In this document: one piece after another, positions 48,124 through 61,375 of the stretch
Layout: each line of letters opens with the position of its first letter
Numbering within the stretch: position 1 is the stretch's first letter
Source of the DNA: Epiperipatus broadwayi
Lineage: Eukaryota > Onychophora > Udeonychophora > Euonychophora > Peripatidae
Direction of reading: 5' to 3'
Assembly (NCBI GenBank): GCA_028023455.1
Contig: JAQFVV010012530.1
Coordinates: forward strand, 1,924,001 to 1,988,000
DNA: 64,000 nucleotides
Notes under the pieces: generated by a model
Told to the model about the DNA's origin: nothing
The model's input: only the letters and a program-made list of their open reading frames with translations
Database searches by the model: none
Translations under genes and position numbers: made by a program

Positions 48124-50253
48124 ACGCTTTGGGTCAAATGTATTTTCAAAGCATTTTTTTAATTATATAAGATTATAGTAAGTAAATTTTTTATCTGTAT
48201 TATCATAATAAGAATCTTAAATTATATGTTTCAATAGTATGAATTAAAATAATTCAGTTAGCTCAATTAGTTAGCAGTTATTTAAAAGATTATCTTAGGT
48301 TGTTTAATATTTACTTGAAAGAATAAAATTAATATTTAAGCTAAAGAAGAGTTAATCTAGAGCTTAATATGTTTTAAATAGATTTAATAGATAAAGTTGT
48401 TCTATGCTGTCTGAAATGATAGTTAACTTTGTTAGAATGTTCAGTTGTTGAATTTTAAAAATAAATGCTGTTAAAGTAATAGTTATGATTTATTAAATAT
48501 CGATTTATATGAAAGTATTTAAAATTAAAATTTTTAAAATAATTAGTATAACTAACTGAGAGTGGCTCTAATTTTTAAGTGATTTTAGATGTCAGTCAAT
48601 AGCTAATTTAATTTCATTGCATTATAAATGGCTGTATTAATGTACATTTCTGTGTGAGAATGTTAGAGCATGCATGTGAAATATTGAAAGTTTAAAAAAG
48701 CCTAGTAACATTAATAAGTGTATTTTTAAAATTGGATACAGTCAATCAATTTTAAAATTATTAAAAAAAATATTTTAAATAATGGAAGAGAAAAAGTAAA
48801 GAAAAAGTATTTGAATAAAAAAACTTTTGTTGGAAAATCAGTTAATTTATTCAATAATTGATTTGATAACTATTGAGTTAATAAAAATTGTTAATTAACA
48901 GTATTATCTAGATGTCACATGACTAAAAATTGTCTGGATTTAAAGTGCAGAGTTCAAGGTCAGATCAAATAAAAATCACTGATGACTATTAATTTAAATA
49001 TTATAACACAGATTTGTAACTCATTGCTTTAATAAAGAGGTAATGCAGTATTGATCTTGGTGCATGGGTGGAGATAATAAAAACACACATTTATATAAAT
49101 ATAGACACGCTTAAAAATTTAAACATTGCTACTTTTTCACACTTCATTTTATTTAAGATTAAAATTTTATTTCAGTTTTGAAGTAATTTCTTTGGTTTTT
49201 ATTTGACAATTTTAAGTCAATGTTTAACTTCAAAGTTTTATTGTTTTATCATCTTTATGGTAGAATAAAGAACTAGAAAGTTATCCATGCAGTGTTTCTC
49301 ATAAAATCATAGATTCAGCTGAATCACTAAACAACACTTCTAAAATATACTAAAAAATTCTAATATTTTTTCAAAGAAGCCAAAAGAAAGTCACACAATG
49401 AGAAGTATTGTTTGCATTGTTATAACATTAGTTAAATTCTGAACTTTGCTATAAGACTATTTCCATCATGTTTTAATTAACTTTTAATTCGTTATAAATA
49501 CTAATTATTTTCTATTAAAAAAATCAATCTACTTATGTCAAGAACAAATATAGAACATGAATTTCTATAAAATTATGTTTATAAAAAAAGAAGCATCGAC
49601 AATTATTGAAAATTATTTTATAAAAGTATAATAAAAGACAAATTTATGAAAACCATATCAAATGAAGAAAGAATATCTAGATTGTTTCATTTCCCTATTA
49701 AAATATTTATTTAAATATTTTGCTTTTAAATTGATGACTATTTCAAGTATATTGTGATTATATTTAAAAAGGAATAATTATAATTTAAGTTTACCACAGT
49801 CAACTTGTAATAATAAAACTTCATAAAGAACAATTTTACATAAAGATTTATCATTCTGTTCATTGCTCCCTGACTTTTATTGTCAGTTTAAAAAAATGCA
49901 TTTCAAAAAAAAAAAAACTGCTATTAAAATCATTTGCCATCAGCTCCCGTTATTTTACATGTGTGAAATTATTGCAAACTTTTCTCCAAGATATTTCTAC
50001 ATATATGCATGTCTGCTCTACCTCATTAAAGGACAATGTATTTATATATTACTTCAAGTTGAAAACAAAAAGACTGAAAAGAGATAGTGCTACCTATACA
50101 AAGAAATGAACTATTCAATCTCTAAAATAGTATTATAGTTATCATTGAAACAGTAAGATTCGTATTCGAATCTTAAGTTTCACCTTTTTCTGTCGTCTCT
50201 CACTGACCGGTCTATCCCGCCCAAATTTAAACTTTTTGATATCGAATTGTGTG
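48115..50253. other. No gene seen
   Basis: AT-rich. A near-palindrome AAGATTCGTATTCGAATCTT at 50156-50175 lies just outside the LTR-like unit. Confidence 0.45.
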
Positions 50254-52717
50254 TGTAACAATATTAAAAATGTATAAATATATGTAGAATTCAGCATAAA
50301 CACGCACACATTTCGATCTCAAATTAAAGGCAATAAATAGGGATAAAATAATATAATTTAGATTTCTTTTAGTTATATAATTTTGTATAATTTTAATCAT
50401 TTATTTTGGATTATAAAGTTCGTATTTATTGCTTTGTTTAAATTTCATTTAATAATAATTCTAAAAATATCTGATGTAATATTTAATTAAAAGTTAAAAT
50501 AATCTTATGTTCCCTTTTTGTTTTTGAAATTTAAAAGCATCGGTCAGTGATAGATAATAGATTAATTAAAGAAAAATTCCCAAAATTAATTAGTAAATGT
50601 AAAATGTAAACAATAGAACGGCAGCTTTCTTTAATTAAAAACCAACTAAATGCATTGATTATCCTCAGGGCAGATTAAATAGAACCTAAAAATATCTTAA
50701 CAAAAATGTGAAAGATCAAGATAAAAAAAGAGGCCATCTTAGACTTGCTGGAGACATTCACTTAAACTTTAGCTTTGCTCTCGATCACTGAGAGTCTCCA
50801 AAAATAATAAAATAATTTGTTCCTGCCAAGGTATGACCGAGTAAAGCACCTAGATTATTCTCCATCGGGAGATGGCCTATCAGATGCTGAACTTTCCATT
50901 GCCCATCATAAATTCACCATGAAGATCTGCTGCCTGAAATGAATGAGAAAGCTGCTGCTGCCATGAAATTAAATGAATATCTAAATACAAGAAAGAATTG
51001 CCACTCGTGAACTTTTTTCTGCTAAACTAATGGAATCAGAAAACTTCTTATAAAACAGGTACCTGTCTGTGTTCAAACTCTAGAGTACTCTAATAATATG
51101 CTATAGCTCTTCTTCATACTACTTATCTAAATTATAAAATGTAAAAACTACCATTTGTATAACTAAATTGAATAATTAATGTAATGTGTAAATGTATCTA
51201 ATAATCTAGCTTACCTCACTCTATCTTTCTTGGGTGCGTATTTCTATAATCTACATTTCTATCTATAGTTATTATATAACTATTGCATGCTCATAATTAT
51301 TTCAATTTTCAAAGTTTAAATCTATGATCGCTTAAAACAATGAATGCATGTCAAATTTTCATTAATATTTACTTTCTTTAATAACTTAACTTTCATATAA
51401 ATCGACACGCATTCAATGCTTCATTTATTGTAATGCAGGGTCTACTACTTCGCAAATGGCTGACATATTAGTTGTAATAACTCCCAGTTTATATATATTT
51501 TGTATTTATTAAATTTAATGAATAATTCTAGAAAATCCCATTTCTTTGAGAGTCGCCAGAGTTCTTGAGTAAATGTTGATAATGTCGGGCCGAATTAGAA
51601 ATCCATTTAAATCTTATCATAATCGTTTATAAGTATACATGTGTTACGTTTTAGAGACGCGATGACCCATTCCACCATGAAATTTCCGGATTCTTCAGGA
51701 TTGAAATTAACCCCAGTCATCCTACACAAGCGGGCATAATGGGTGCTCCCATAGGACTTGACAACGTCATGCAGCCAGCCGGCAAAATTGCGACACGGAC
51801 CGCTTGTCCCTGGTTATGCTTATGTGACACCTTACTTCATCGGGTTGGGGCAGAGACCAGCCTGACATTCTTATAAACCCATTCACGGCATTGCAGTTTC
51901 GATATACTGCCATTCCATATCGCCTTTCTAAAGCGTACCATGTGTTCCTTTGCTCAATTCTATTATTCTATATATCACTCCGCCTCTGCATTATCTTCGT
52001 AATTCACTCTCAAATAAATGTTTGCCCTTAGTTATAAATAAATATTTTAATTAAATAAATATATGTCTGCCGTTACTCTTATAACCCATACTTTAGACTC
52101 TTGCATTGCAAAGGTATAAATCCATCCAGGCATGAATTAGAAATACTTACTCGAGAATTTTAGGTAGCTAGATTATGTCTAAACAAATAAATGTATTCCT
52201 TTTGTAAACATTTCAGTATCAGAAATACCGCTACTGAAATCCTCAATATAAAATAATGTCTAAATAAATAAATGTACTCTTTAAAATATAATCATGTTGC
52301 AAATTCCGCTACTGAAGCTTTCAATCCCTAAAATATTATTAGTAAATGTTTTATTAAAATGTATTAATAAATAATTTTAAACTATATGTCTGCAGTTACG
52401 TTTCATTTATTCGATACCCATTCTATATAATATTTCCTCGATTATGTAAACATGAATGTTTAATTAATATTAGTTTGATTATTGGCTAACTCGAGAATAA
52501 AATCATGAGTCTCTTGCATATCCCTGACCACCGTGCCTAAGGAAATATTTACTAATGTCGCATCAGATGCGTTGTTTCGTGGATTGTATTGTGGAACCGA
52601 TAAACTATGTTTGAACTCAGTACCACGGGTGGCTTCGCTACTCGATGGTGCTGCTGTTCTGTATGGTGGTCGAATTCTGCACTATGTTTACGAGTCACAC
52701 GTTTTCTGACCGTTACA
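50254..52717 (-). mobile_element. LTR-like unit (solo LTR candidate), 2.46 kb
   Basis: On the minus strand it begins TGTAACGGTCAGAAAACG (52717) and ends TGTTACA (50254). A less AT-rich body at 51640-51900 and 52520-52710 has no protein frame. It is the intact partner of the C-depleted copy at 40046-41847, whose homology stops near the same 3' limit. The start is like that of the unit at 27848. Flanking bases (TCATG and GTGTG) do not form a target duplication, so the exact ends or the LTR label may be wrong. Another kind of noncoding element is possible. Confidence 0.5.
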
Positions 52718-54454
52718 TCATGTATATATATATATTTGAATTATTATAACCATAGTTCTAGATATTATATTATGATTATTATTAGTTACATTATAGATAT
52801 GTTTACACAAACGGTGCTTCAGAGGTGGAATTGGTCAGATATAATAGGTTTTATTTTATATGTTGGTTTTATTATTCTGGAGTTCACCCCCCCCCTCAAA
52901 TAAATATTTAAAATTATAAATGATTGTACCCAGAGGTATAACAGTCTTTCATATATTTGTGACAAGTATTTCATGAATGATAGTATTATAAATATCAGTA
53001 TGGATATGAAAATTTTGAATAGTTTATACATAAACTGTTGTCCCCATTATGCAATAAATGGGTTTATCAGTATACATATAATCTTAAATCGAGTGAATGA
53101 ATTGTCTTTTTGTATGTTCATGCAAGATGAACAATTATTCATATGCTTACTATTGTCTCCATGCCTTTTATTATTTGTAGTATTTTTGAGGCAATTTTAA
53201 GTGGATGTTATATTACTTTTATAAGTATTTAGACACTCTCTGATAGAGTATGTGGCTCATTCATTCATTGGCATCGCCTGTACATGGTACTGGGTGTTCG
53301 ATCATACTTTTTCTAGCTTATATTTCCCTTGTCAACTATGCCTAGAATTTTAATATTAGAATATATTTTGGTGTACATCCACAAGCATGTTCAGTTTTAC
53401 AATTTCTTAAATGTTCCACTATAATTTTTTTAACTTCAAATGATTAGTATCGAGCATAATTATTTCCTTGCCCCAACATAAGTATTGTTCACATTATAAC
53501 TGCTTTTATATTGCATAATATTTATTGCTATTGTATTAATATTTATTAAGCATCTCTACACTGATCTTAATACTATTTTTAATTAAGTAAAGTGTATAAT
53601 ATCTCCTAGTGACCTGGATAATGGCATAGAGGTATATTGCTCTACGTTATGGGTACTGAGTTTTGAAATATAAATTGTATTTGGTGACTAAGAGAACTAT
53701 TGGGTAGTAAATATTACTTATAGGATAAAATTGTAGAACTGATTTCAAAAAAGATACACCAGTGTTATAGTTAATAATATTTGTAAGTTATCGATAGTAA
53801 TTGTAAATAAATATTTTTATTATATAGATTATTAGTGTTGTAAATAAATATTTTATTATTGATTAAATACATTTTTGTTTCGTTGCATTATAATATCATT
53901 ACATAAGCACGTCTATTTATCAGAAAATCTACTTTACTAAGATCTGCGTTAATAATTATTTTAAGAGTACATTTCAATGGTCACAGTGTTTATAAATTCA
54001 TTTTGCTTAATAATTATTTAATTATTTTACTGGATTCTTAAAAGATAAATGTCATATTATTTGCTTCATTTCAAAGGCATTTGTGTAGTTGACAGCATAA
54101 AAGATTCCCTTTCTGCCTTCTATATTATTATGATATTGCTTTTTCAAATTTGCATCAGAAAATATGATTTCTGTGTTTTATGGTCAGTAGAAGTGAAATA
54201 ATTATATTTTAATAATTGTAAAGTGTTTAAAAGTTTTTCGAATTATCAATTATATATCACTTCAGTATTTGAGTATTCTATTCCTATGTAATTTCACTTC
54301 TACTTTCTTAAAATTCCAAAAAAAAAAAAGCTAAAAGAAATGTCAAATGTTCCATATTTAGTTTAAATAATCATCATCATATTTTGTTAAGAAGTAAAAG
54401 ATTTATCATTAACATTTTATTTCAAGTGCATTTTATTCTGAATTTGAATCCAGA
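52718..54454. other. No gene seen
   Basis: AT-rich. It includes a C run at 52887-52894 and the tRNA-like motif pair at 53251. Confidence 0.45.
53251..53302 (+). repeat. Possible tRNA-like (SINE head) motif pair
   Basis: TGTGGCTCATTCATTCATTGG resembles an A box and GGGTGTTCGATCATA a B box. Their spacing of about 41 nt is that of a tRNA gene. No clover-leaf stems or tail are evident, so it is at most a worn SINE head. Confidence 0.25.
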
Positions 54455-54760
54455 AATCAAGATATCCTAAACTTGTAAAAAAACTTATATTTGAGATAAA
54501 TATGTTTTTAAAACCTGAGATTAAGATATTTTAAACTTGTAAAAGAACTCATATTTAAGATTAAGTTATTTTAAAACATAAAATGTGATATTTTAAACTT
54601 GCAAAAGAACTTATATTTAAAGTAATATTCCTAGAACATAAGATAAGATATTTCAGGGTGAAAAGAACCTATATTTAAGATCAAGATACCTTAAAAATTA
54701 AGATAAAATATATTTTGAATTACAAAAACAACTTGTATTTTAATAATTGTATTTAGCCAT
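54455..54760 (+). repeat. Minisatellite, about 60-66-bp unit, five copies
   Basis: Units share GATATTTTAAACTTGTAAAA then GAACTTATATTTAAGAT and AAGATATTTTAAAAC. They begin near 54459, 54523, 54587, 54647 and 54707. The last two are most diverged. Confidence 0.85.
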
Positions 54761-55064
54761 AATATCTACAAAAGGACTTATACTCTGATGTTTTAAAATC
54801 CATATCATATGGTGCCTGTTCATGTACTTTGAGTGTTCAGCTAGCCTGCAACTGCACTTATGGATTTTCATTATTATATGATTAGTTTTTGGTGACCAAT
54901 GTGGTGGATTTAAGTGTAAGGCTTCTCTTATGTCCCACCACTTTCTGGGTTAGTTGCTTTCTTAGGTTACAATATACACACACATATATATTTCACTTGA
55001 TGGTTATTCCTACTAAAACCATTACATTGTTTTTTTTATAGACTTTCTCACTAAATTGAATTTG
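54761..55064. other. No gene seen
   Basis: Spacer without a supported feature. Confidence 0.45.
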
Positions 55065-55550
55065 TAAATATAATCAGCTTAATAGACAACTATATATTTT
55101 AATCATATATTTATTTTCATCAAATCGAGTTTTGTTCAAATTGAGCCTTGCCAAGAGGTTAATTCAAAATGTCACGTGATTTTCATATCATCTTAGCACA
55201 CAACTTCATTGACCAATCTCAACTCTAAAAAAGGTGATAAAATATTGTAGAAATTATAAAGAAAGGAAAGTGTAATGTATATATAAGAAAATAAAAAGAA
55301 ATGTCTGAATTTAGTACAAGGCTTAATAAAGTTGGGAGGAAAATGGCATTAAATAAAAATTTTGGTGAGTATAAAAACATTCTTTAGGGTTAAGGTGGTC
55401 AATAGGGGATGTGCAAAAATGATATTTAAATCATGTGACATTTTGAATTATTGTAACATCTTGACAAGATTCAATTTTGAAAGAAAGTCGATTGGATGAA
55501 AATAAATATATCATTAATATATATAGTTATCTATTAAGCTGATTATGTTT
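55065..55550. mobile_element. Fold-back element with 160-bp arms
   Basis: The left arm 55067-55225 (ATAATCAGCTTAATAGACAA, TATTTATTTTCATCAAATCG, TTCAAAATGTCACGTGATTT) is mirrored by 55390-55550 (AATCATGTGACATTTTGAAT, CGATTGGATGAAAATAAATA, TATTAAGCTGATTATG). The loop is about 165 bp. Arms are about 85% complementary by eye. No target repeat found and no second copy in the window. Confidence 0.88.
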
Positions 55551-56344
55551 ACATATTCATATATAAATATATGAAAGCAATTAACACTTAATTACTAACA
55601 ATATCAAGAACAATAACAATCTCAATATATTGTAAAGGCAACCTCTTTTAACAATAAAGTTGGAAATCCGTGTTTCTCTATGGTCTAATAAGTTTATGTA
55701 GTCACTAAACATTGTAACTTGACTGCAGAGTGGAATCATTAATTCAAAGAAGTAAAAGTAAACCTCATTAAACAGTCAAATATAACCTGTTTTGAAAGCT
55801 GACTAACAAATAGTCAATTTTAATTTTCAAACTGCACTCCAACTATGTATTACTTAAATAATAAAACTAATAATGCTCAAAGGTAGATAGGTTTATAAAT
55901 GAAAGCAGTCAACACATAAACAATATCAATAACAACTACAAAGCACTTTATCAATATTAATAGAGAATGCCACTTAATGTATAGGCAAATCAAAAACCAT
56001 GTAGAGTAGTTCTTTTTGTCTAAATGATATGACAAAAAAAGTAAAATAGTGCGATGTTGTTACTTTTTCAAATCCATCAAAAATAATAAAGATTGTAAAT
56101 TTCTTAGGTATTATCATTGACTAGAGGACTTCTTCCATGTGTTAATGGACAAAATATTTATTGGTCACTACAAACCTGAAGTTTCATGACAGGTCCTAAA
56201 AAATAGAAAACCACATTGTATGATACATGGCTAAACATGCACATATGGTAGTACTTTGGAAGAGACTTCAATAAGAAAATATTTGATCAGTATGTTGAAT
56301 TATTCATTAGAAAATTCTTTTTTTCTCAACACAGTTGAACCATG
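55551..56344. other. No gene seen
   Basis: AT-rich, no supported feature. Confidence 0.45.
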
Positions 56345-56700
56345 TAGTGTAAGATTTGGTAATCAATAGATGCTAGATGGTAATACTTAATAAATCCCTA
56401 TCTAGTGTTATTCTTTCTACTATTACCAGATTCGATTTTAGTTTATGGATTTTGTTAATAAAACATGTTGAATCTTAGAATACTCCACCTGAATTTTTTG
56501 GATCTAAGGTAATTTTTCTATTTTACTTCTCTCTCTCTTATTATCATGGGAATTTATAAAATATTGCCACCTTGTAACTATTAATTACTAAAGATTACAC
56601 CCAGTAGCATAACTGTGATGAAGAAAAAGAATTTGTTATTAAGTAGCATTATATAAGTTGACATCATGTGACTTCTTATTGGTCTTATGTTGAATTATCA
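56345..56700 (+). mobile_element. Fold-back family A, diverged copy 9
   Basis: AATCAATAGATGCTAGATGG and ATCCCTATCTAGTGTTATTC match the left arm. AACTATTAATTACTAAAGAT at 56577 matches the right arm. The tail ends GACATCATGTGACTTCTTATTGG-like at about 56663-56685. Same variant as 11540. Confidence 0.55.
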
Positions 56701-59700
56701 TCTCCAGAAGTAACGATTGATTAATCTTATCTTTTCTAATAAGAAGATCATCAGAATAAGACTGGGCTATGGAATAAGACTTTATTAGTATGTGAACTGA
56801 AATACTCAGGTCACATACTGTCATCCATAAGATCTCCACATCAGCCTGAAAATCTGAACAAAAGATCATCAAGAGCAGACAAAAATTTCAAGATAATAAA
56901 CAATAATTACTGTCATTACAATTAACCATATTAATATGATAACCATTAGCCAATGACTCTGTAAAATCTGAGTGAGTTACAATGCAAATAAGATAGTTAA
57001 ATAAATTTTTCAAGGACATAGCAGAGTCAAAGTTCAATCAATTACAATTATAATCAGTTTCTGCTTGGTACTTTAGTATACTAACATGTGAAATGGGTGA
57101 TCTTATAATATTAATTCTTTCACCATGCTTTCATGATAGAGACACTAAACAATCATCTCCTTAGTTCATGAAAACATGGTTTACATAAATATATCATCAG
57201 AGATATCACTAGATATGAATGCATATTGAGATGTCAAAAACTATTTTAACTACAACTAATTACATTGCAATCATTATTTAATCAAGATAATTATTAAAGA
57301 AAATTGCTTGTTTAACAACTTTGAAAAAAACTGTTGGATAGTCAAAACTGTTATTTTTGAATGTTTTGGATATAATAAAATATTATATTTTTTCAGCATA
57401 ATAAATGTATGAAGACTGTGCTGATATTTCTTGCTTATATCAATAAAAATAAAAGATGTGTTAATCACAATAGCAAACTAAGATATACTTTGTGCCTGTA
57501 GAAAGAAAATAGTTGACTTGTAGGATATGATAGAAATTGGGGGTAATAATACTTGTGAAAGAATCGTTGGCCTCATCAATCACCTCATAATTTTGAATTA
57601 ATTTGCAAAAAAAGATTTCATGATATCAGAAGCAGTTTGCTGAGAATAGCATTAACACACTTAAATATTTAATTAGTGCATAGATTTTTTTAATACCTAT
57701 TAACTAAATATCATAAAGGAATATGTAGAGATTCCAATTAAGAAATAGATTCACCAATGGCTTTATTAAGGTTTTTGATTTTGTCACTGTAGCATAAATT
57801 TAATGCCCATTAACTATGTGTTTTATAGCTGTGTTTTCCATATTTACATAAATCAAGTGCTGATAAATTCCAGATATGATGCAGATGAACATTACAGTTA
57901 TTGATTGTCCTGAATTTATTGATGGGACTCTAATTACATCTAGGAAGATCAAATCTGTTATTTTTACTTTTTTGCCTTAATTCTTCACCAGGCATATGAT
58001 TGTCATTTGGATAAAACAAAACTAAATTATCAGCAACAATTAAAATGGATTGGGTAATGTTAGCCTATTAATTATTTCAATAAATTCTCTTAATAGCAAA
58101 AAAAAGTTACACTTGAAGATTTGAATTATCATCATCTCAATGATAAAAAAAATGTGGAACCAATTTATAAAGTTGATTTAGGAATTGACCACATTAAGCA
58201 ATTGAAAGCTGCTACATATGTCTAAGAATTATATTAAGAGATATAATGAGAGTCAATAGAATGTATGTCCACATAGAAGGACCATTGGAATCTTTTCTTA
58301 CATCTTGAGCTGAATGGATTAATGAAAAACCTCTACAAATGTTTAAGTAAATGTAAATTAAGGCAGACATGTTGAATGTTGATGGAAATGTTTTTGCTAT
58401 CCTGCATTGTACCATATTTTATGTCAAAAGAGAATTATCCAAAGTGTCTGAGAAAATTCTTCTTCTTCTTGCTATTAAAAAACAACCACCAAAAACAAAT
58501 CTTCATCAGATTTGAAGTAGATGATGATTTATTCCAGATTTAGAATAGCTTAAAGAAATGTGGATGAAAAAAACCCATGTATTGCTAGCTACTAAACAAA
58601 TATCTGCAATTATGGTGGGAAATGATTATATAATGCAAGACTTATATATCTCTGGAAATTTCTAATACCATTACAAGAAGTAATAGAAGTGTCTATAAAG
58701 ATATGCCAGATATTCTTAGATCCAGCAACAGAAACACATAATCACATTGTAAGCATATAAAACAAAAAAGATATCTAAAGTAAAACTAAATGGGAGAGTA
58801 ATAAATCAAGAAACATTTAAAAAACCATAATTAATAATAGAAAAACAACAAACAACTGCTATTTATCATCTTCAAGAGAATTGAGTATAGTGGGTCATTT
58901 TCACTTACGTTAAAGAAGATGAGATCTACCATTAATCAATGTGAAGGACATTGTATGCTCAAGAACTAGTATTGTCTAATAAGCATTATATTTAGAATAT
59001 AAGAGTGAGAATTATTTACTACATAAGTAATTAAATTAATTGCCCGCTCCTTAATAAAATTTAATTAAACCAGCCAATCACATATCTGTTAAAATGCATT
59101 TTCCACTCCATACTAAAATAACCAACCATTTCGCTCTCTTGTATTAATTGTTTCATGGTACCAACAGTCATCAGTCATCAACAAGACCAATGCCAGGATT
59201 TCAAAGTAATATACAAAGCTATTTTTATTTAATTATTTAACTCAAGATGAATAAAGTTTTAAAGCATAAAATAATTATGATATAATCTTACAATAGCAAT
59301 CATTTAAATATCATGATATAGCATTATTATGCATGATTGGCTTATAATGGATTAATTAGTAATAATTAATATTTTAGACATTATAGTTTTGGATGTAGCT
59401 GATTTCAAACTCCACTTAGACTAATTTGCCGTAATGTTTAATATTGTAAGACAGTGTTATAATTATTTCACATTTTAAACCCAGCATCTTGAGTTTTGTA
59501 TTTATATGAAAAAAGCTTTGTATAAAATGTGGGATCATTAGTAGCAATTGAAGATAATTTTTTAATCCCAGAAATCTAGTTTGTTATATCATCACCTTAA
59601 TTTCAATATTTACAAATCTAAAAGTGATTGTCAATTACAGTGCTAGCATTGTCACTAAAGAAAAGAGTAAGTGACTGGTACACAAGCACTGCAATACTGC

Positions 59701-59859
59701 AGCATCTCCAGGAACAAATTAATTATTAAATTTGTTTGAAAATAATAATATAACAATCATTCAATATTTTGTATAATTATTATGTAAATAAAATTAATTA
59801 AACCATGTTTAAAAATAATTATTTTAAACTGATGATTGAGATTCTATTCTCAGACCTGC
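56701..59859. other. Unassigned 3.2-kb region
   Basis: No intact ORF. Codon-like stretches at 57880-58960 hint at a retroelement relic, but no motif is good enough to name it. The TGTTGGATAGTCAAAACTG block near 57331 resembles a Penelope-like tail. Confidence 0.35.
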
Positions 59860-60558
59860 TACTTATGCAGTGCCAAGAAAATCAAATTTGGTGAATATTT
59901 ATCAATACCTGAAATTAGCACTCAAATAGCTGCTAAGAATGGTAAAGCTAGAAATGTCAAATTGAGTGAATTGTTTATTAATGCTTGAAACTAGCACTCA
60001 ACGAGCTGCTAATTATGTCAGTATACAGAGATTAAACTCTCCATACCGTAGCACCACTCAGTGCAAGCCAGAATAATCAATGAATGCAAGAAGGTTTTTG
60101 CACAAAATCCCTATCTAATGTTTACTAATCCAATGTCCCCAGACTAATTTCTAGCTTGAGGCTTTGGTGATCATGTGATAAATTATGGAAGTGCAAGAAA
60201 TGTTAAATTCAGTGAATAATTATTAATGCCTGAAACTAGCACTAAAAGGGCTAATAATGATGGCAGTGCCAGAATCATCAAATTTAATGAATATTTATCA
60301 ATACCTGAAACTAGAACTTAAAGAGCTGCTAATTATGGTAATGCCAGAAAGGTCAAATTCAATAAATATTTACCAATGCTTGAAACTAGCACTCAAAAAA
60401 CTGCTAATTACAGCAGTGACAAAAATGTCAAATTCAGTGAATATTTATCAATGCATGAAAATGATGCTCAAAGAGCTGTTAATTATGGCAGTGCCAGAAA
60501 TGTCAGATTCAGTAAATATTTATCAATACCTAAAACTAGCACCATCGGAGCTGCTTGC
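59860..60558 (+). repeat. 75-bp-unit minisatellite, seven units, split by a family A copy
   Basis: Units read GGCAGTGCCAGAAATGTC, AAATTCAGTGAATATTTATC, AATGCCTGAAACTAGCACTC and AAAGAGCTGCTAATTAT. Starts are near 59860, 59934, 60184, 60259, 60334, 60409 and 60484. Because 75 is a multiple of 3, two overlapping frames stay open across several units (109 and 76 codons). That follows from the repeat and is not evidence for a protein. Units 2 and 3 are parted by an insertion at 60012-60182. Confidence 0.92.
60012..60182 (+). mobile_element. Fold-back family A fragment, copy 10, inside the minisatellite
   Basis: It carries the left arm (GATTAAACTCTCCATACCG, AATGAATGCAAGAAGG, AATGTCCCCAGACTAATTTC) and ends abruptly with the tail terminus TGATCATGTGAT. 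The right arm is deleted. AATTATG stands before and after, as expected if it entered the TAATTATGGCAGT part of the repeat. Confidence 0.75.
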
Positions 60559-60599
60559 TGCAGTGGTAGTAGTTATTTGGGAGTGATATGTGACCAAGA

Positions 60600-61139
60600 A
60601 ATTTAATTGTTTTTATTTAGAATTCTTAGCAATAAAATTTTCTGTTCTTTTTCTTGTAATTAACAGTTATAAATTAACATATAAATATTTATTACAGAAA
60701 AATATAACAAAATAATGAAATAAATATTATTTTAAATATTTATCACAATGGGTGGTAGTGTTGGATATATAAAAAAATTATATTTCCCAATTGTCTTTAC
60801 ATGAAAAAATAGAAATGAAAAGTAAAGATCAATCTCCAGATATTATTACTTGTCAAACAGCAGCTAGTAAAACTAAAAAAATTTCATTAGATCTTTTAAC
60901 AATGATTGGTATGAGCAAATAAAATGGTTGTGTGATTGACAAGTTAGAAATGGTGTTTGATTTTCATTACTTACTTTTTGGCTGGTCCAATATTATAATA
61001 AAGCATCCCTACTTAAAAATATTACAGGCTGCTACTGAAAACAATGCCATTCAAAATGTGTTTTATACTAATCTGCATGTCATTTTAACAGTTGAATGTA
61101 TTGTCAAAAATATTAATAAAATTTAAATTTTTCTTAACT
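60600..61139. other. No gene seen
   Basis: AT-rich; the 64-codon frame at 60932 has no recognisable motif. Confidence 0.45.
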
Positions 61140-61375
61140 GGATAATATATGGGGTATATGAGAACAGACTTTCACATGACCCACTGCTCATCACTCTATT
61201 TTGTATTACTGATACACTTGAACACATATATGTCGAAAAGATAAATAATCATCAATATATGTATTTCATGCTAAACCAGCAATCATCAGTTGGTCCAGAT
61301 TATCATCTCTACACATATATGCAATAAGTGTTCAGATATATATTAAGATATATATGGAAACAATTCAACATATAA
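61140..61375 (+). mobile_element. Family B copy
   Basis: GAACAGACTTTCACATGACC, AAGATAAATAATCATCAATA, TTTCATGCTAAACCAGCAATC, ATCAGTTGGTCCAGATTATC and AGTGTTCAGATATATATTAA follow the order of unit 2 at 19830-20020. Single arm, no inverted partner. Confidence 0.7.

Noticed and set aside
52607-52903. 98-codon ORF
   Set aside because: It starts inside the LTR-like unit and runs out into flanking AT-rich DNA; no motif.
57320-57400. Possible Penelope-like tail
   Set aside because: One short similar block only; left as a remark in the region entry.
57880-58960. Possible LTR-retrotransposon pol relic
   Set aside because: Readable peptides are too short and no RT, RNase H or integrase motif could be placed.
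60257-60586. 109-codon repetitive ORF
   Set aside because: The frame is open because the minisatellite unit is 75 bp; an overlapping second frame is open as well, and no domain is seen.
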